Shown here: positions 9,401 through 16,892 of the stretch, one piece after another | How the letters are laid out: each line of letters starts with the position of its first letter | How positions within the stretch are numbered: the stretch's first letter is position 1 | NCBI RefSeq assembly: GCF_000430625.1 | Contig: NZ_KE387172.1 | Coordinates: 123,281-187,280 of the forward strand | Direction: 5' to 3' | Origin: Aneurinibacillus terranovensis DSM 18919 | GTDB taxonomy: Bacteria; Bacillota; Bacilli; Aneurinibacillales; Aneurinibacillaceae | DNA: 64,000 nucleotides | The notes under the pieces: model-generated | Database searches by the model: none | What the model was told of the DNA's origin: nothing | Seen by the model: only the letters and a program-made list of their open reading frames with translations | Made by a program: the position numbers and the translations under genes

Positions 9401-11550
9401 CTGGTGGGGAACGGACATATAAAGTCACACACGGGTGGGGGTTTAGTCGGATCGAACAAATGGATGGCGAAATTGTACACACGATGGAGACGACGGTTCC
9501 ACTGGACGATCCGCTGAAAGTCATCAGACTCAAGCTACGCAATACGGGAGAAGACACGAAGCGAATTTCCGTCACGTATTACGCCGAGTGGGTTCTTGGG
9601 GTAATGCGGGAAAAACAGGCCCCCTTTGTCGTAACCGAGTGGGATAAGGAACATTGTACGTTACTTGCCAGGAACACGTACCAAGAGGAGTTTCGAGATG
9701 CTGTTGGTTTCCTGCACATGAACACAGGTGTGCTGGATAGTACATCGTATACCTGGACGGGGGACCGGACGGAGTTTATCGGCCGCGGCGGAACACAGGA
9801 ATGTCCTGCAGCGCTATATAACAGAAAACTGTCCAGGCGTACGGGCACATTCTCCGATACGTGCGGCGCGGTTCAGACAGTTGTCGAACTGCCTGCAAAG
9901 GGTGACGCGACGATAACCATTTTGTTTGGCTGTGCATCCTCGAGAGAAGAGGTGAATTCGCTTATTCGTCAGTACGGTAGAGCATCTGCCTACGAGGATA
10001 CGCTTGCAAGCGTGACGCGTTATTGGGAGCGCATCACCGGTCAGGTTAAGGTAAAAACACCAGATCGAGCGATGGACTTGATGATGAACGGTTGGCTTTT
10101 GTACCAAACGCTCACTTGTCGGTTGTGGGCCCGAACGGCGTTTTATCAAGCTGGCGGTGCATTCGGATTTCGTGATCAATTGCAGGACTCCCTTGCGTTC
10201 CTGCATACAGACTCATCCATCACCCGGCAGCAAATATTGCATAACGCTGCCCATCAGTATCAGGAAGGGGACGTTCAACATTGGTGGCACGATGAAACAA
10301 ACAAAGGAATACGTACGCGGTTTTCCGATGATTTATTGTGGCTTCCGTATGCTGTATCCCGTTATCTGGAACACACGGGCGATGTCAATATTCTGAATGA
10401 AATCGTGCCATTCCTCCACAGCGACGTGCTTAAAGAGGGGGAATTGGAGCGGTATGAAGACACTGTGGTATCTGACGAGCGAGGTTCACTGTTGGAGCAT
10501 TGCCTGCGGGCCATTCGCCATGCCCTTCGATTCGGAGAACACGGCATTCCGCTCATTGGCATCGGTGACTGGAACGACGGTATGAACCGCGTCGGTGCAA
10601 AGGGGCTTGGAGAGAGTGTCTGGCTGGGCTGGTTTCTACTCGATATCCTGAAGCGGTTTACGCAAATGGAGAAGGACGTTGTTCCCTGTCATCTAGTTGA
10701 CAAGTTTAAGCAAACGTTGTGCGAATTAGAGCAGCACCTAAACGATCACGCATGGGACGGTGCTTGGTTTCGCCGCGCGTTTACCGACTCCGGGAAGTGG
10801 CTTGGGTCAAGGGAGAACAAGGAGTGTCGAATTGACGCCATCGCGCAGTCGTGGGCAGTGATATCGCAGGGAACATCGGCCGATCGACAAATGCGTGCGA
10901 TGCGCTCGTTTGATCGTGAACTGGTGGACCGGGAATTGGACCTTGCGCGGCTATTGACAAAGGCGTTTGATGAAACGCAGCCAAGCCCGGGGTATATACA
11001 GGGCTATCCACCTGGGATTCGCGAGAACGGTGGACAATACACGCACGGCGTCATTTGGGGCATTGTCGCTTGGGCGATGTTGGATCGTCGTGATAAGGCG
11101 TTTGAGCTTTTTTCTATGCTCAACCCAATTTCACACACGCGAACATCACGTGAAGTCCGGACGTACGCAAATGAACCGTATGTGATGTCGGCTGATGTGT
11201 ATACGGCGGATCCGCATCAAGGTCGGGCCGGCTGGTCTTGGTATACAGGAGCAGCCGGTTGGATGTACCAAGCAGGACTAGAGTATGTGTTAGGCGTGAC
11301 ACGCCGAGGAGATCGACTGTATGTTCAACCGTGTGTGCCGCCCGAGTGGGATTCGTTCACCATAGAGTACAGATATGGTGGTTCGACGTATTGCATTGAG
11401 GTAAACTGTGGGCAGTGTGGTAAAGTTCCATCAACATGGGTGGTTGACGGCCAGGAAACAATGAATCAGTCGTACTTGCGCCTTGTAGATGATGGCAAGG
11501 ATCACAAAGTTCGGTTGGTATGGGAAGAAAATTGGAAGTTGATACGCTAA
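3484..11550 (+). CDS. ndvB: Cyclic beta-1,2-glucan synthase (NdvB/ChvB-like)
   Basis: A 2688-residue membrane enzyme expected to build, cyclise and trim beta-1,2-glucan from UDP-glucose. The order matches NdvB. The N-terminal region leads into a GT84 glycosyltransferase with FLFHRSRRYN and MGWERKRGK (about residues 541-565), DHDTQLP near 600 and SHDLLEGG plus HRWMRGDWQ (about 715-760). Membrane segments lie near 383-440, 793-850 and 908-945. A glycoamylase-like middle domain (cyclisation, GH189) covers about 1190-1350 and includes MAHHQGMSML. The C-terminal GH94 phosphorylase-like part has the catalytic-loop motif GIGDWNDGMN near 2360. The start is the ATG at 3484 with CAGGAGG upstream; the frame is open for 88 further codons but without a ribosome site. 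No transporter or succinylation partner lies beside it. Best known from Proteobacteria, it is less common in Firmicutes, so transfer is plausible. Confidence 0.9.
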   Translation: MILNNDQLQTRAREFALTNELCATNRLNVRFWPAFRSDMSSLRTFAERLANSRVECMQPAEDWLLDHIAFLEIQAQVVIGKLPRATLHQLPKLRDTGMPRIYAICDDYLEHVDGHYEVHSFETYLHSYQEVSVLTIMECWALPTAMRVVIIRRLAQAMREVRHRHEVCDSVASLLERMGSTDMSDDKIRALLERETRKRTFSSTEVVHLVLHLSEWEPDIRIVRDWLAAYVENSESSLEQMVSFEHQLQAELQVTCGNLVQSLHILERQPWRLTFTKISHVEQILLSDTSSEYERMDFASRDLLRGRVAEIAHQLNVPETLVAQTVVLLAKRRQSDTCSPDVPSRDACLAYYLLDSHGIAATRRALCEVARPRRLPYISIRRHPLSVYLSSATLLFIGLMMLAGVWISFGITSRPLSYLAIFVALALPVSEWVVTIVHEMIGKCCRPTTLLRYDFSDGLPEDARTMVVKPVIWSNIEEVDDVVDRLLVHYLANRQQHIHFAILADFPDAPTETRADDEKLLAHAVARIQALRAKYGSDRFFLFHRSRRYNSVDDVYMGWERKRGKLVEFVELLSGSDETSFTTVYGQADVLRDIRYVFTVDHDTQLPIGVVSRMAGTIHFPYNRPRLNDAETRVIEGFGVLQPRIGVSLESTQKSRFAALWAGRPGIDPYAFAVSNPYQDLFGQAIFVGKGIFDVEAFRKTLVNRIPDNHVLSHDLLEGGFLRAGLTSDIEVVEEHPSTFYAYERRAHRWMRGDWQLIKWLGRTCNGRHCDGQRIDLCGLTRWQIIDNLRRSLIAPALLLVALLGVCVLPGREVVWETIVLLTIFLPFLRAIAHGFLGRGDMQTIGVTFLQSVVQLMTLPFAAVLASDAVLRTLYRMFVSHRKLLEWVPAAQMDRRPVNRRVFAYEPAGFVVIALFVVLTWLSGGPTNYVIGFVALIIWLLSRPFIQYLNRPRIEEGRTWLDAARPELRELARQIWSFYERYVTENESWLPPDNVQYYPQETIAHRTSPTNIGLYLACVIAARDLEFIDTAMMVERLEASMKTLVEMEKWNGHLFNWYDTRSAKPLAPRYVSTVDSGNLVAYLMVVQQGLRQWGQRDSALQSRIERLLEEIDQFTEQTNFESLYNADERLFCLGYHVDANRKETVLYDLLASEARQASFVAIALGQIPVSHWFTLARTMTLAGGCKTFLSWFGTMFEYLMPSLIMRTYRNTVWDSTYRGVIYRQREYADRHSVPFGISESGYYAFDYQLNYQYRAFGVPGLGLERGLERNLVVAPYATIMTLPFSGEAGMAALRKFEDFGAKGEYGFYEAVDFTVQRLPAGSRHEVVQSFMAHHQGMSMLTIVNLLVNDIMIERFHADPHVRAANLLLQERIPVKAALIEEPLRLHEELPEFNGQTDDAERTFTEPTPVPEVNVLSNGRMTSVTTNDGNGLLTWNGLAVTRWREDPVVDTSGVIVYLHDVTSEKTWSTTRFPCRTAEDSIAVFRLDKTTYEGNYQGISSKLELAVSPEVDAEVRRVQLINNSDKERTLEVTSFLELALASQSADRAHPAFNKLFIQTSHDAKAQCLLAKRRPREEDEQELWAVHTVYVDRHEVGDYEFETDREAFIGRGHSLQAPKAMFMRLRGSVGSVTDPAFAMCRRIHLAPQETATVYIVTGVAESREQAIEIIHRLCEPAQADRTFHLAWVRTQIDLRHLHLSPVQASAAQHLAGRLLYTPPLSRVRRNAIAHNALGQSALWSHGISGDAPIVTVWISNLADLPFVTLVARQHQYLCALGLAVDLVVLDETNDGYQDEIMQRLRENLAVRGIGEMKRIVGLKFSQLSEAERTLLFAVSRVLLRAGGPSLHAQLQISEGELRPLPGLPLQRDAKRQHVPHFPDQGEFFNGWGSFVEDGRAYQIYVRSGEYLPRPWSNVLANPRFGCILTELGTGYSWWRNSRECKLTPWNNDPVLDQPGECLYLCDLDTNSIWSAAPKPAGGERTYKVTHGWGFSRIEQMDGEIVHTMETTVPLDDPLKVIRLKLRNTGEDTKRISVTYYAEWVLGVMREKQAPFVVTEWDKEHCTLLARNTYQEEFRDAVGFLHMNTGVLDSTSYTWTGDRTEFIGRGGTQECPAALYNRKLSRRTGTFSDTCGAVQTVVELPAKGDATITILFGCASSREEVNSLIRQYGRASAYEDTLASVTRYWERITGQVKVKTPDRAMDLMMNGWLLYQTLTCRLWARTAFYQAGGAFGFRDQLQDSLAFLHTDSSITRQQILHNAAHQYQEGDVQHWWHDETNKGIRTRFSDDLLWLPYAVSRYLEHTGDVNILNEIVPFLHSDVLKEGELERYEDTVVSDERGSLLEHCLRAIRHALRFGEHGIPLIGIGDWNDGMNRVGAKGLGESVWLGWFLLDILKRFTQMEKDVVPCHLVDKFKQTLCELEQHLNDHAWDGAWFRRAFTDSGKWLGSRENKECRIDAIAQSWAVISQGTSADRQMRAMRSFDRELVDRELDLARLLTKAFDETQPSPGYIQGYPPGIRENGGQYTHGVIWGIVAWAMLDRRDKAFELFSMLNPISHTRTSREVRTYANEPYVMSADVYTADPHQGRAGWSWYTGAAGWMYQAGLEYVLGVTRRGDRLYVQPCVPPEWDSFTIEYRYGGSTYCIEVNCGQCGKVPSTWVVDGQETMNQSYLRLVDDGKDHKVRLVWEENWKLIR

Positions 11551-11657
11551 ACGTAATTTCCCAAATGACGTTTGTTTAATTTAATTCATGTAGAAATTAC
11601 ACTGATTGAAATTTCACACCAGAAATGAACGAGATAAGTTAAATAAACCTATTTAAC

Positions 11658-11706
11658 AAGGAGCTGTCCCATCGGTAGAAAAAACTACTTGTTGGGACAG
11701 CTCCTT
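11658..11706 (+). terminator. 14-bp perfect inverted repeat, terminator-like
   Basis: AAGGAGCTGTCCCA (11658-11671) is perfectly complementary to TGGGACAGCTCCTT (11693-11706) across a 21-base loop. It lies about 100 bases after the ndvB stop. There is no strong U-tract, so it may be a bidirectional terminator or a leftover inverted repeat from an insertion sequence. Confidence 0.5.
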
Positions 11707-11884
11707 CAATTCATTCTGAGTCATTCCTTTGCCCACAATCCCAAAAATATAGTTCTGACCGAGTATAAAAAGAATGACATTACTTACATCATCTGCAATT
11801 TCAAGTTTAAATTTTCAATTCACAAAATTTGTCGTGATGTTTAAAGCATCTGATTCGAAAAAAATGGGTTTTGAAAATTTTTTC

Positions 11885-11913
11885 TTTACACTTAATTCTT
11901 GTTCTAATATAAT
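11885..11913 (+). promoter_or_regulatory. Sigma-A type promoter of the OsmC-family gene
   Basis: TTTACA (11885-11890) and TATAAT (11908-11913) are separated by 17 bases, close to the housekeeping consensus. They place the transcription start about 40 bases before the OsmC start codon. Confidence 0.65.
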
Positions 11914-11957
11914 TTCTTTAATTCTTATAAATTTACTTTGTTTAAGGAGTGGAAAAC

Positions 11958-12413
11958 ATGGCTCAGACTTCTACATTGGTTAAAGTTTCTGCTGCAGGTA
12001 AGTGGGAATCCGGTGTCAAAACTAATATTTCTGTACGAAATTTCCCTACTTTTTCTATGGATGAACCCGTACAATTAGGAGGGGGTGATGCAGGGCCAAT
12101 GCCACTGGAATATGTAGTTGCGGCTCTTAATGGTTGTAAGGGTGTTATGATTCCATTAATAGCCAAAGAATTAGATTTCACCTTCTCGGGAATCGATTTT
12201 GAAACCACTGGCATTGTTGATACCCGGGGACTACTGGGGGAAGAAGGCGTTTGCACGCATTTTCAAAAAATTCGTTTCCAAGTGAATATACAAACAGAAG
12301 AAAGTGAAGAGAGAATTGAACAACTGAAAAATGAAGTAGAGCGTAGATGCCCTGTACTTAATCTTTTTGTTGATGCCGGGATTAAAGTTGATACAAAATG
12401 GACTAAGAATTAA
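11958..12413 (+). CDS. OsmC/YhfA-family redox protein
   Basis: A 151-residue OsmC-like protein. Members reduce organic or fatty-acid hydroperoxides using a pair of Cys residues, although some small OsmC proteins have other or unknown roles. Both expected Cys positions are present, in LNGCKG (about residue 60) and RRCPVL (about residue 133). The central segment PLEYVVAALNGC fits the family helix. The ATG at 11958 has AAGGAG eight bases upstream; a GTG three codons earlier overlaps that site and is unlikely. It is monocistronic, with its own promoter and a strong terminator at 12482-12520. Confidence 0.85.
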   Translation: MAQTSTLVKVSAAGKWESGVKTNISVRNFPTFSMDEPVQLGGGDAGPMPLEYVVAALNGCKGVMIPLIAKELDFTFSGIDFETTGIVDTRGLLGEEGVCTHFQKIRFQVNIQTEESEERIEQLKNEVERRCPVLNLFVDAGIKVDTKWTKN

Positions 12414-12481
12414 ATACGATAATCCTAAGAAGTAGGGTGATTGTAGGATCTAAAATTGAATAAGGTCAATCATTAAAAAAA

Positions 12482-12520
12482 GGGTGGTACCCGTCGAATG
12501 AGTACCACCCCTTTGTTTTT
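12482..12520 (+). terminator. Rho-independent terminator after the OsmC gene
   Basis: GGGTGGTAC (12482-12490) pairs with GTACCACCC (12502-12510), followed by CTTTGTTTTT. The hairpin could also serve the convergent alcohol dehydrogenase remnant. Confidence 0.85.
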
Positions 12521-12582
12521 CCAACATGCAGATTTTGATATGGATATAGTTTTTTTTCTAATTGCGGGTAGAAAAAAATACC

Positions 12583-12828
12583 TTATCTAAATTGTGTAAT
12601 TACATTAAAGCCAAATGTGTTGTAATTCGTCATGTCGTCAAGAATAGCAGATGCATCATCAAGTGCAACCTTCCGTGAAACGAGCGACTTTGGATTTAGT
12701 TTTCCACGGGCGATTAGCGCTAGTAAGCCATCATATGCCGAACGGGGATTGCCAAGGCTTCCAACAATCTCTAATTCCATCGCAGTAATTGCATCGATCG
12801 GGAGGCCAACTAATCCACCCTCGTCCTC
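12583..12828 (-). pseudogene. Zinc-type alcohol dehydrogenase, C-terminal remnant
   Basis: The frame encodes only the last 80 or so residues of a medium-chain NAD-dependent alcohol dehydrogenase: GGLVGLPI, then MELEIVGSLGNPRSAYDGLLALIARGKLNPK and a tail ending GFNVITQF. The N-terminal catalytic domain with the zinc ligands and most of the Rossmann fold are missing. An AAGGAGGA ribosome site is still present at about 12826-12833, directly joined to the C-terminal coding sequence without a usable start codon, which suggests an internal deletion that removed the start and about three quarters of the gene. It lies just downstream of the aldehyde dehydrogenase on the same strand and was probably once its operon partner. 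Confidence 0.75.
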
Positions 12829-12859
12829 CTTATTTATAAAAAATATAGTTTAGCATTAA

Positions 12860-14362
12860 TTAGTCAAGGTTTATCCAGATGGACTTCACTTGTGTGTATA
12901 ACTCAAGTGCGTAGGAGCCCATTTCACGACCAAAGCCGGACTGTTTATAACCACCAAACGGGACTGCTGCATCGAATGCATTGTAGCAGTTTACCCATAC
13001 GGTACCTGCTTCAAGTGCATGGGCAACTTTATGTGCTTTCCGTATATCTGTAGTCCATACCCCGGCGGCAAGACCATACTCGCTATCGTTTGCCCGCCGA
13101 ATTATATCAGTAATATGTTCCTCATCATCAAATGGCATTGCGGCAACAACGGGCCCAAAAATTTCTTCCCTGGCGATTGACATATGATCTTGGACATCTG
13201 CAAAAATGGTGGGGGGTATAAAGAAGCCGTTAGTGTCTAATGGCTGTCCTCCGGTGAGCGGACTGGCTCCCTCTTCCACCCCTCTTTGCAAATAATTGGA
13301 TACCCGTGTAAATTGCTTATCCGATACAAGGGGTCCAATTCGAGTAGACTCATCCATACCAGGTCCCTGTTTTAATTTAGACGCATAGCTTGTCATATCA
13401 GACAATACATTATCAAACACTTTTTTATGCACAAATAGACGTGATCCCGCACAACATACCTGACCCTGGTTAAAGAAAATACCCATCAAAGCGCCAGGAA
13501 TCGCTTTTGTAAAATCAGCGTCTGGGAAAATAATATTTGGTGATTTTCCGCCTAATTCAAGTGACACACGCTTCAGATTGCTCGACGCCTGCTGCATAAT
13601 TACCTTTCCGACTTCCGTTGAACCGGTGAATGCTACTTTACGTATTCTTTGATGTTGGACAATCGCTGCCCCGGCTGTTGGGCCATAGCCTGTAATAATA
13701 TTGACAACTCCCTCTGGGAAGCCAGCTTCTTGAATCAACTCTGCCAGATAAATCGCCGAAAGTGGTGTTTGTTCGGCAGTTTTTAAGATAACGACGTTGC
13801 CGGTTGCCAGAGCAGCACCTAGTTTCCATGTGGCCATTAGTAAAGGGAAGTTCCATGGAATAATTTGGCCTACTATTCCGACTGGTTCGCGACGTGTGTA
13901 CGTAAACAGGTTGACGCCAGCTGAATTATCGATTACTTCACCATGAATTTTTGTTGCCCACCCGGCATAATATCGAAAATGATCAATTGCAAGTGGAATG
14001 TCAGCATGACGTGTCTCTTGAATTGGCTTTCCGTTATCAAGTGTTTCAAGTTGGGCCAACGCTTCTGCATGTTCCTCCATTAAATCGGCTAGTTTCCATA
14101 GCAACTTGCCTCTTTCACTTGCCGTAACCTTTGACCATGAGCCTTTCAATGCACGTTCTGCTGCCTCGACCGCCCGGCTCACATCCTCTTTATCCGCTTC
14201 ATATACGGTGGTAATAACCTCACCTGTGGCCGGATTTGTAGTATCAAACGTTCTACCCGAGAGCGACTCAACAAATTCTCCACCAATAAATAACTTTTTC
14301 GGACCATCATGCAGAAAAACTTCTACACGTGAGTCAACTGCAACTGTAGTCGTTTTTTCCAT
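12860..14362 (-). CDS. NAD(P)-dependent aldehyde dehydrogenase
   Basis: A 500-residue ALDH-superfamily enzyme that oxidises an aldehyde to a carboxylic acid. The coenzyme-binding motif FTGSTEVGK, the catalytic-Glu motif LELGGKSPN and the catalytic Cys region GQVCCAGSR (Cys303 aligns with the nucleophile) are all present, and the length is normal. Overall it resembles acetaldehyde or phenylacetaldehyde dehydrogenases of the AldA/DhaS type; the substrate cannot be read from sequence. The ATG at 14362 has AGGAGG upstream. A -24/-12 promoter lies at 14412-14428 and an AcoR-like sigma-54 activator is divergently encoded, so the gene is probably induced by that activator in response to an alcohol, aldehyde or ketone. 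The downstream alcohol dehydrogenase partner is deleted. Confidence 0.9.
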   Translation of the reverse strand: MEKTTTVAVDSRVEVFLHDGPKKLFIGGEFVESLSGRTFDTTNPATGEVITTVYEADKEDVSRAVEAAERALKGSWSKVTASERGKLLWKLADLMEEHAEALAQLETLDNGKPIQETRHADIPLAIDHFRYYAGWATKIHGEVIDNSAGVNLFTYTRREPVGIVGQIIPWNFPLLMATWKLGAALATGNVVILKTAEQTPLSAIYLAELIQEAGFPEGVVNIITGYGPTAGAAIVQHQRIRKVAFTGSTEVGKVIMQQASSNLKRVSLELGGKSPNIIFPDADFTKAIPGALMGIFFNQGQVCCAGSRLFVHKKVFDNVLSDMTSYASKLKQGPGMDESTRIGPLVSDKQFTRVSNYLQRGVEEGASPLTGGQPLDTNGFFIPPTIFADVQDHMSIAREEIFGPVVAAMPFDDEEHITDIIRRANDSEYGLAAGVWTTDIRKAHKVAHALEAGTVWVNCYNAFDAAVPFGGYKQSGFGREMGSYALELYTQVKSIWINLD

Positions 14363-14411
14363 TCTGTTTCCTCCTCGTGAATTTTTTCTTTGTACCTCTG
14401 CTACTTTTCAA

Positions 14412-14428
14412 TGCATTTTTTATGCCAA
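14412..14428 (-). promoter_or_regulatory. Sigma-54 (-24/-12) promoter of the aldehyde dehydrogenase
   Basis: On the minus strand TTGGCAT is followed by ATGCAT, with the invariant GG and GC exactly 10 bases apart, as sigma-54 requires. The -24 GG is at 14425-14426 and the -12 GC at 14413-14414. The predicted start near 14401 gives a leader of about 40 bases. The adjacent divergent gene encodes a sigma-54 activator. The enhancer sites are probably in 14450-14530, where imperfect repeats around AACTGTTTC and AGAACAG occur. Confidence 0.65.
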
Positions 14429-14591
14429 TTGAAAAGGCTTTCATGAAAAGGAACTAAACGATAGAACTGTTTCATAATGGGACTGTTATTTATTTTTATG
14501 GCACAGAACAGCCATTTCAATCTATCAAAAATTACTAAAGTTATAGTAAAATATTTTTAATAATTTTAATTTTTTGATAAGGAGTGGGAAA

Positions 14592-16445
14592 ATGTTGAAG
14601 CCAATTGATACTTGGCTAAAAAAATCATGGGAACGAAGTAAAATGTACAATGTAGATCCATCAGTAGCCAAGTACGCCATACTCGAAGCCGGTGAATTCA
14701 AACAGTATAAAGAACAAAAAGAAATGTTCCTCAGGGAAATTAGTCCACGGTTCGAACGTTTGGATAGTTGGTTGAAAGCTTCTCATTCAGTTGCAGTAAT
14801 CTCTGATAATGCAGGATATATTTTGGAAAGTATAGGCGATCCTATATTTTTAAAAGATGCTGAAAAAATTTATGTACGCAAAGGAGCCTGCTGGTCTGAA
14901 CAGGCAAGGGGCACCAATTCGGCAGGAACCGTGATTGTCGAGCAAAAACCACTTGCTATCGTAGGAAAAAATCATTATCTAGAAACAAACCATATGCTGT
15001 ACTGTGCTGCTTCGCCAATCTTTGATCCGAAAGGCGATTTGCTTGCCGTTCTTAATGTTAGCGGTTACTATGAAAAATACCATTCTTCTATCCTTGGGAT
15101 GGTAGATGTCATTGCAAGGGAAATTGAGGACTGGATTCTCATCCAACGTTCCGATAAACAACTGATTATTTCCCTTCAATCTGAATACGAAAGCAAACAA
15201 CGAGCGCTGCTTTCGGTAAATACCGAGGGAGTTTTGACTGGAGCCAGTCGTGAGGCACGAACGCTGTTGCAACTTACTAATGAAATCATTGGAAATGTTC
15301 AACTTTCGGAACTGATTTCCGGTGTTCAACCGCTGCTCCACCGATCAGACCAAATATCTTCACGTAATTCCTTTGCTCTTCACAGTAAAACGAAGGAAGA
15401 GAACAAGCTCCTAGGCACGGTATTGTTTGATACGCGACCCTATTTTAACGCGCCTTCCAAAAAACGAAGCGTAAAACCTGTAGCCTCGAGCGGAACGGCT
15501 CTATATACTTTTGATGATATATACGGTACCGACAAAGGTTTTCTAGACGCCATTCACCTTGCAAAAAAAGCAGCGGCAACCGATTATACCATTCTGATTA
15601 CGGGTGAAAGCGGCACCGGTAAGGATATGGTCAGCCAGGCGATACACCAGGCAAGTTCCCGTTCGGGCAACCCCTTTGTCGCCATTAATTGCGGTGCCAT
15701 TACGAAAAGCTTGCTGGAAAGCGAATTGTTCGGGTATGAGGCAGGGGCTTTTACAGGGGCCAGGCAGTCCGGCCAGCTCGGAAAATTTGAATTGGCCCAT
15801 GGTGGAACGCTCTTTCTTGATGAGATTGCGGAGATGCCGCTAGAGATGCAGGTAGCGCTGCTGCGAGTGCTACAGAACTTCAGCGTTGTTCGGATTGGCG
15901 GCTCGAAGCCAATCCAGGTCGATGTACGGATTATTACCGCAACGCATACGGATGTATGGAAAAAGGTACAAGACGGCAGCTTTCGAGCCGATCTTTTCTA
16001 CCGCCTGCAGGGTATACGCATTACACTTCCTCCACTCCGCGAACGGGAAGATCGTCTGCAAACCGCCCGGCTTTTGCTGAAAGACATTCAAAAAGAGCTA
16101 CGGAAGGAATCGATCTCCTTTTCTTCTGAGACGGAGCGGTTCATTGAGAATTACTTATGGCCTGGAAACATTCGTCAAATGGTTGGTGCGATACGTGAAG
16201 CTACCTTTTTAGAGGATAATGGAGTCATTGAACCTGATAATTTTCCGTCATATATGCTTTCTGAGTATCTAGCTGACTGTGATAAATTCGATGGTTTGCT
16301 TAAACAATCAGAAAATCGTGTGATTATAGAAACCCTTCGAAAAACAGAAGGAAATGTTTCACAGGCCGCTCTAGCTCTTGGTATTGGGCGCAGTACCCTA
16401 TATCGTAAATTAAAAAAGTTGTTTATTTCAAATGACTTCAAATGA
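14592..16445 (+). CDS. Sigma-54-dependent transcriptional activator, AcoR-like
   Basis: A 617-residue bacterial enhancer-binding protein. The N-terminal region (about residues 55-200) resembles the GAF-type sensor of AcoR/DhaR regulators. The AAA+ domain has Walker A GESGTGKD (about 336-343), the sigma-54-contacting GAFTGAR loop (about 384-390), and a downstream arginine-rich segment. A Fis-type HTH (NVSQAALALGIGRSTLYRKL) occupies roughly 585-605. The ATG at 14592 has AAGGAG upstream; an in-frame TTG six codons earlier precedes that site and is unlikely. The presence of GAFTGAR means it can activate sigma-54 promoters; the divergent -24/-12 promoter of the aldehyde dehydrogenase is the obvious target. 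The inducer is unknown. Confidence 0.9.
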   Translation: MLKPIDTWLKKSWERSKMYNVDPSVAKYAILEAGEFKQYKEQKEMFLREISPRFERLDSWLKASHSVAVISDNAGYILESIGDPIFLKDAEKIYVRKGACWSEQARGTNSAGTVIVEQKPLAIVGKNHYLETNHMLYCAASPIFDPKGDLLAVLNVSGYYEKYHSSILGMVDVIAREIEDWILIQRSDKQLIISLQSEYESKQRALLSVNTEGVLTGASREARTLLQLTNEIIGNVQLSELISGVQPLLHRSDQISSRNSFALHSKTKEENKLLGTVLFDTRPYFNAPSKKRSVKPVASSGTALYTFDDIYGTDKGFLDAIHLAKKAAATDYTILITGESGTGKDMVSQAIHQASSRSGNPFVAINCGAITKSLLESELFGYEAGAFTGARQSGQLGKFELAHGGTLFLDEIAEMPLEMQVALLRVLQNFSVVRIGGSKPIQVDVRIITATHTDVWKKVQDGSFRADLFYRLQGIRITLPPLREREDRLQTARLLLKDIQKELRKESISFSSETERFIENYLWPGNIRQMVGAIREATFLEDNGVIEPDNFPSYMLSEYLADCDKFDGLLKQSENRVIIETLRKTEGNVSQAALALGIGRSTLYRKLKKLFISNDFK

Positions 16446-16892
16446 CTATAAAGACCTATCGTGATGCGTTAACGTTTCAGACATTCGTTTCTCTGCAGGG
16501 CCTGTTTTCGACATCATAAAAAGAGTTTACGCAGCCTGAGTCCAAAACTCAATGAGACTCAGGTTGATTAATTTGCCTTTAGATACCCGATGCAGTTGTG
16601 GTGTAATGGTTCCGTACAACCAGCAAAAACCACTAACAGCAAAAAAAACCAAAAATCACTCCTGATTTTAGGGCAGTTGCTCAGATTAGTAAAGTTGAAG
16701 TAGGTGGTTTAGGTTCAAATATGAAGTTAAAAATAGTAAAATGGCAACCCGCTTTGGGACCGAATTGATTTAAGGATGTATGGAAAATGTTTTTATAACG
16801 CATGCTTGAGGAAAAATATAATATGAAGTGCTCTTGTTTCAACTTCAACTTCAACTTCAACTTTACAAATACTGGAGGTGTCGCACGATAAA
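16446..16892 (+). other. Intergenic region with hairpin and CAACTT repeats before odhA
   Basis: No gene is supported. A hairpin CCTGAGTC/GACTCAGG (16535-16542/16556-16563) may end the activator transcript. A TATAAT-like -10 box lies at 16817-16822. Directly before the odhA ribosome site are four tandem copies of a hexamer (about 16839-16863). Confidence 0.6.
16839..16863 (+). repeat. Tandem hexamer repeat (TCAACT-type, four copies) in the odhA leader
   Basis: The unit TTCAAC is repeated four times just upstream of CTGGAGG, the odhA ribosome site. A 13-base inverted copy of its right end (GTAAAGTTGAAGT) is found at 16689-16701. Short tandem repeats of this kind can change copy number by slippage. 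Confidence 0.8.

Larger units (their letters stand above)
11551..11957 (+). other. Intergenic region between ndvB and the OsmC gene
   Basis: AT-rich. It contains a long hairpin (11658-11706) and the promoter of the OsmC-family gene (11885-11913). No coding sequence is supported. Confidence 0.6.
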
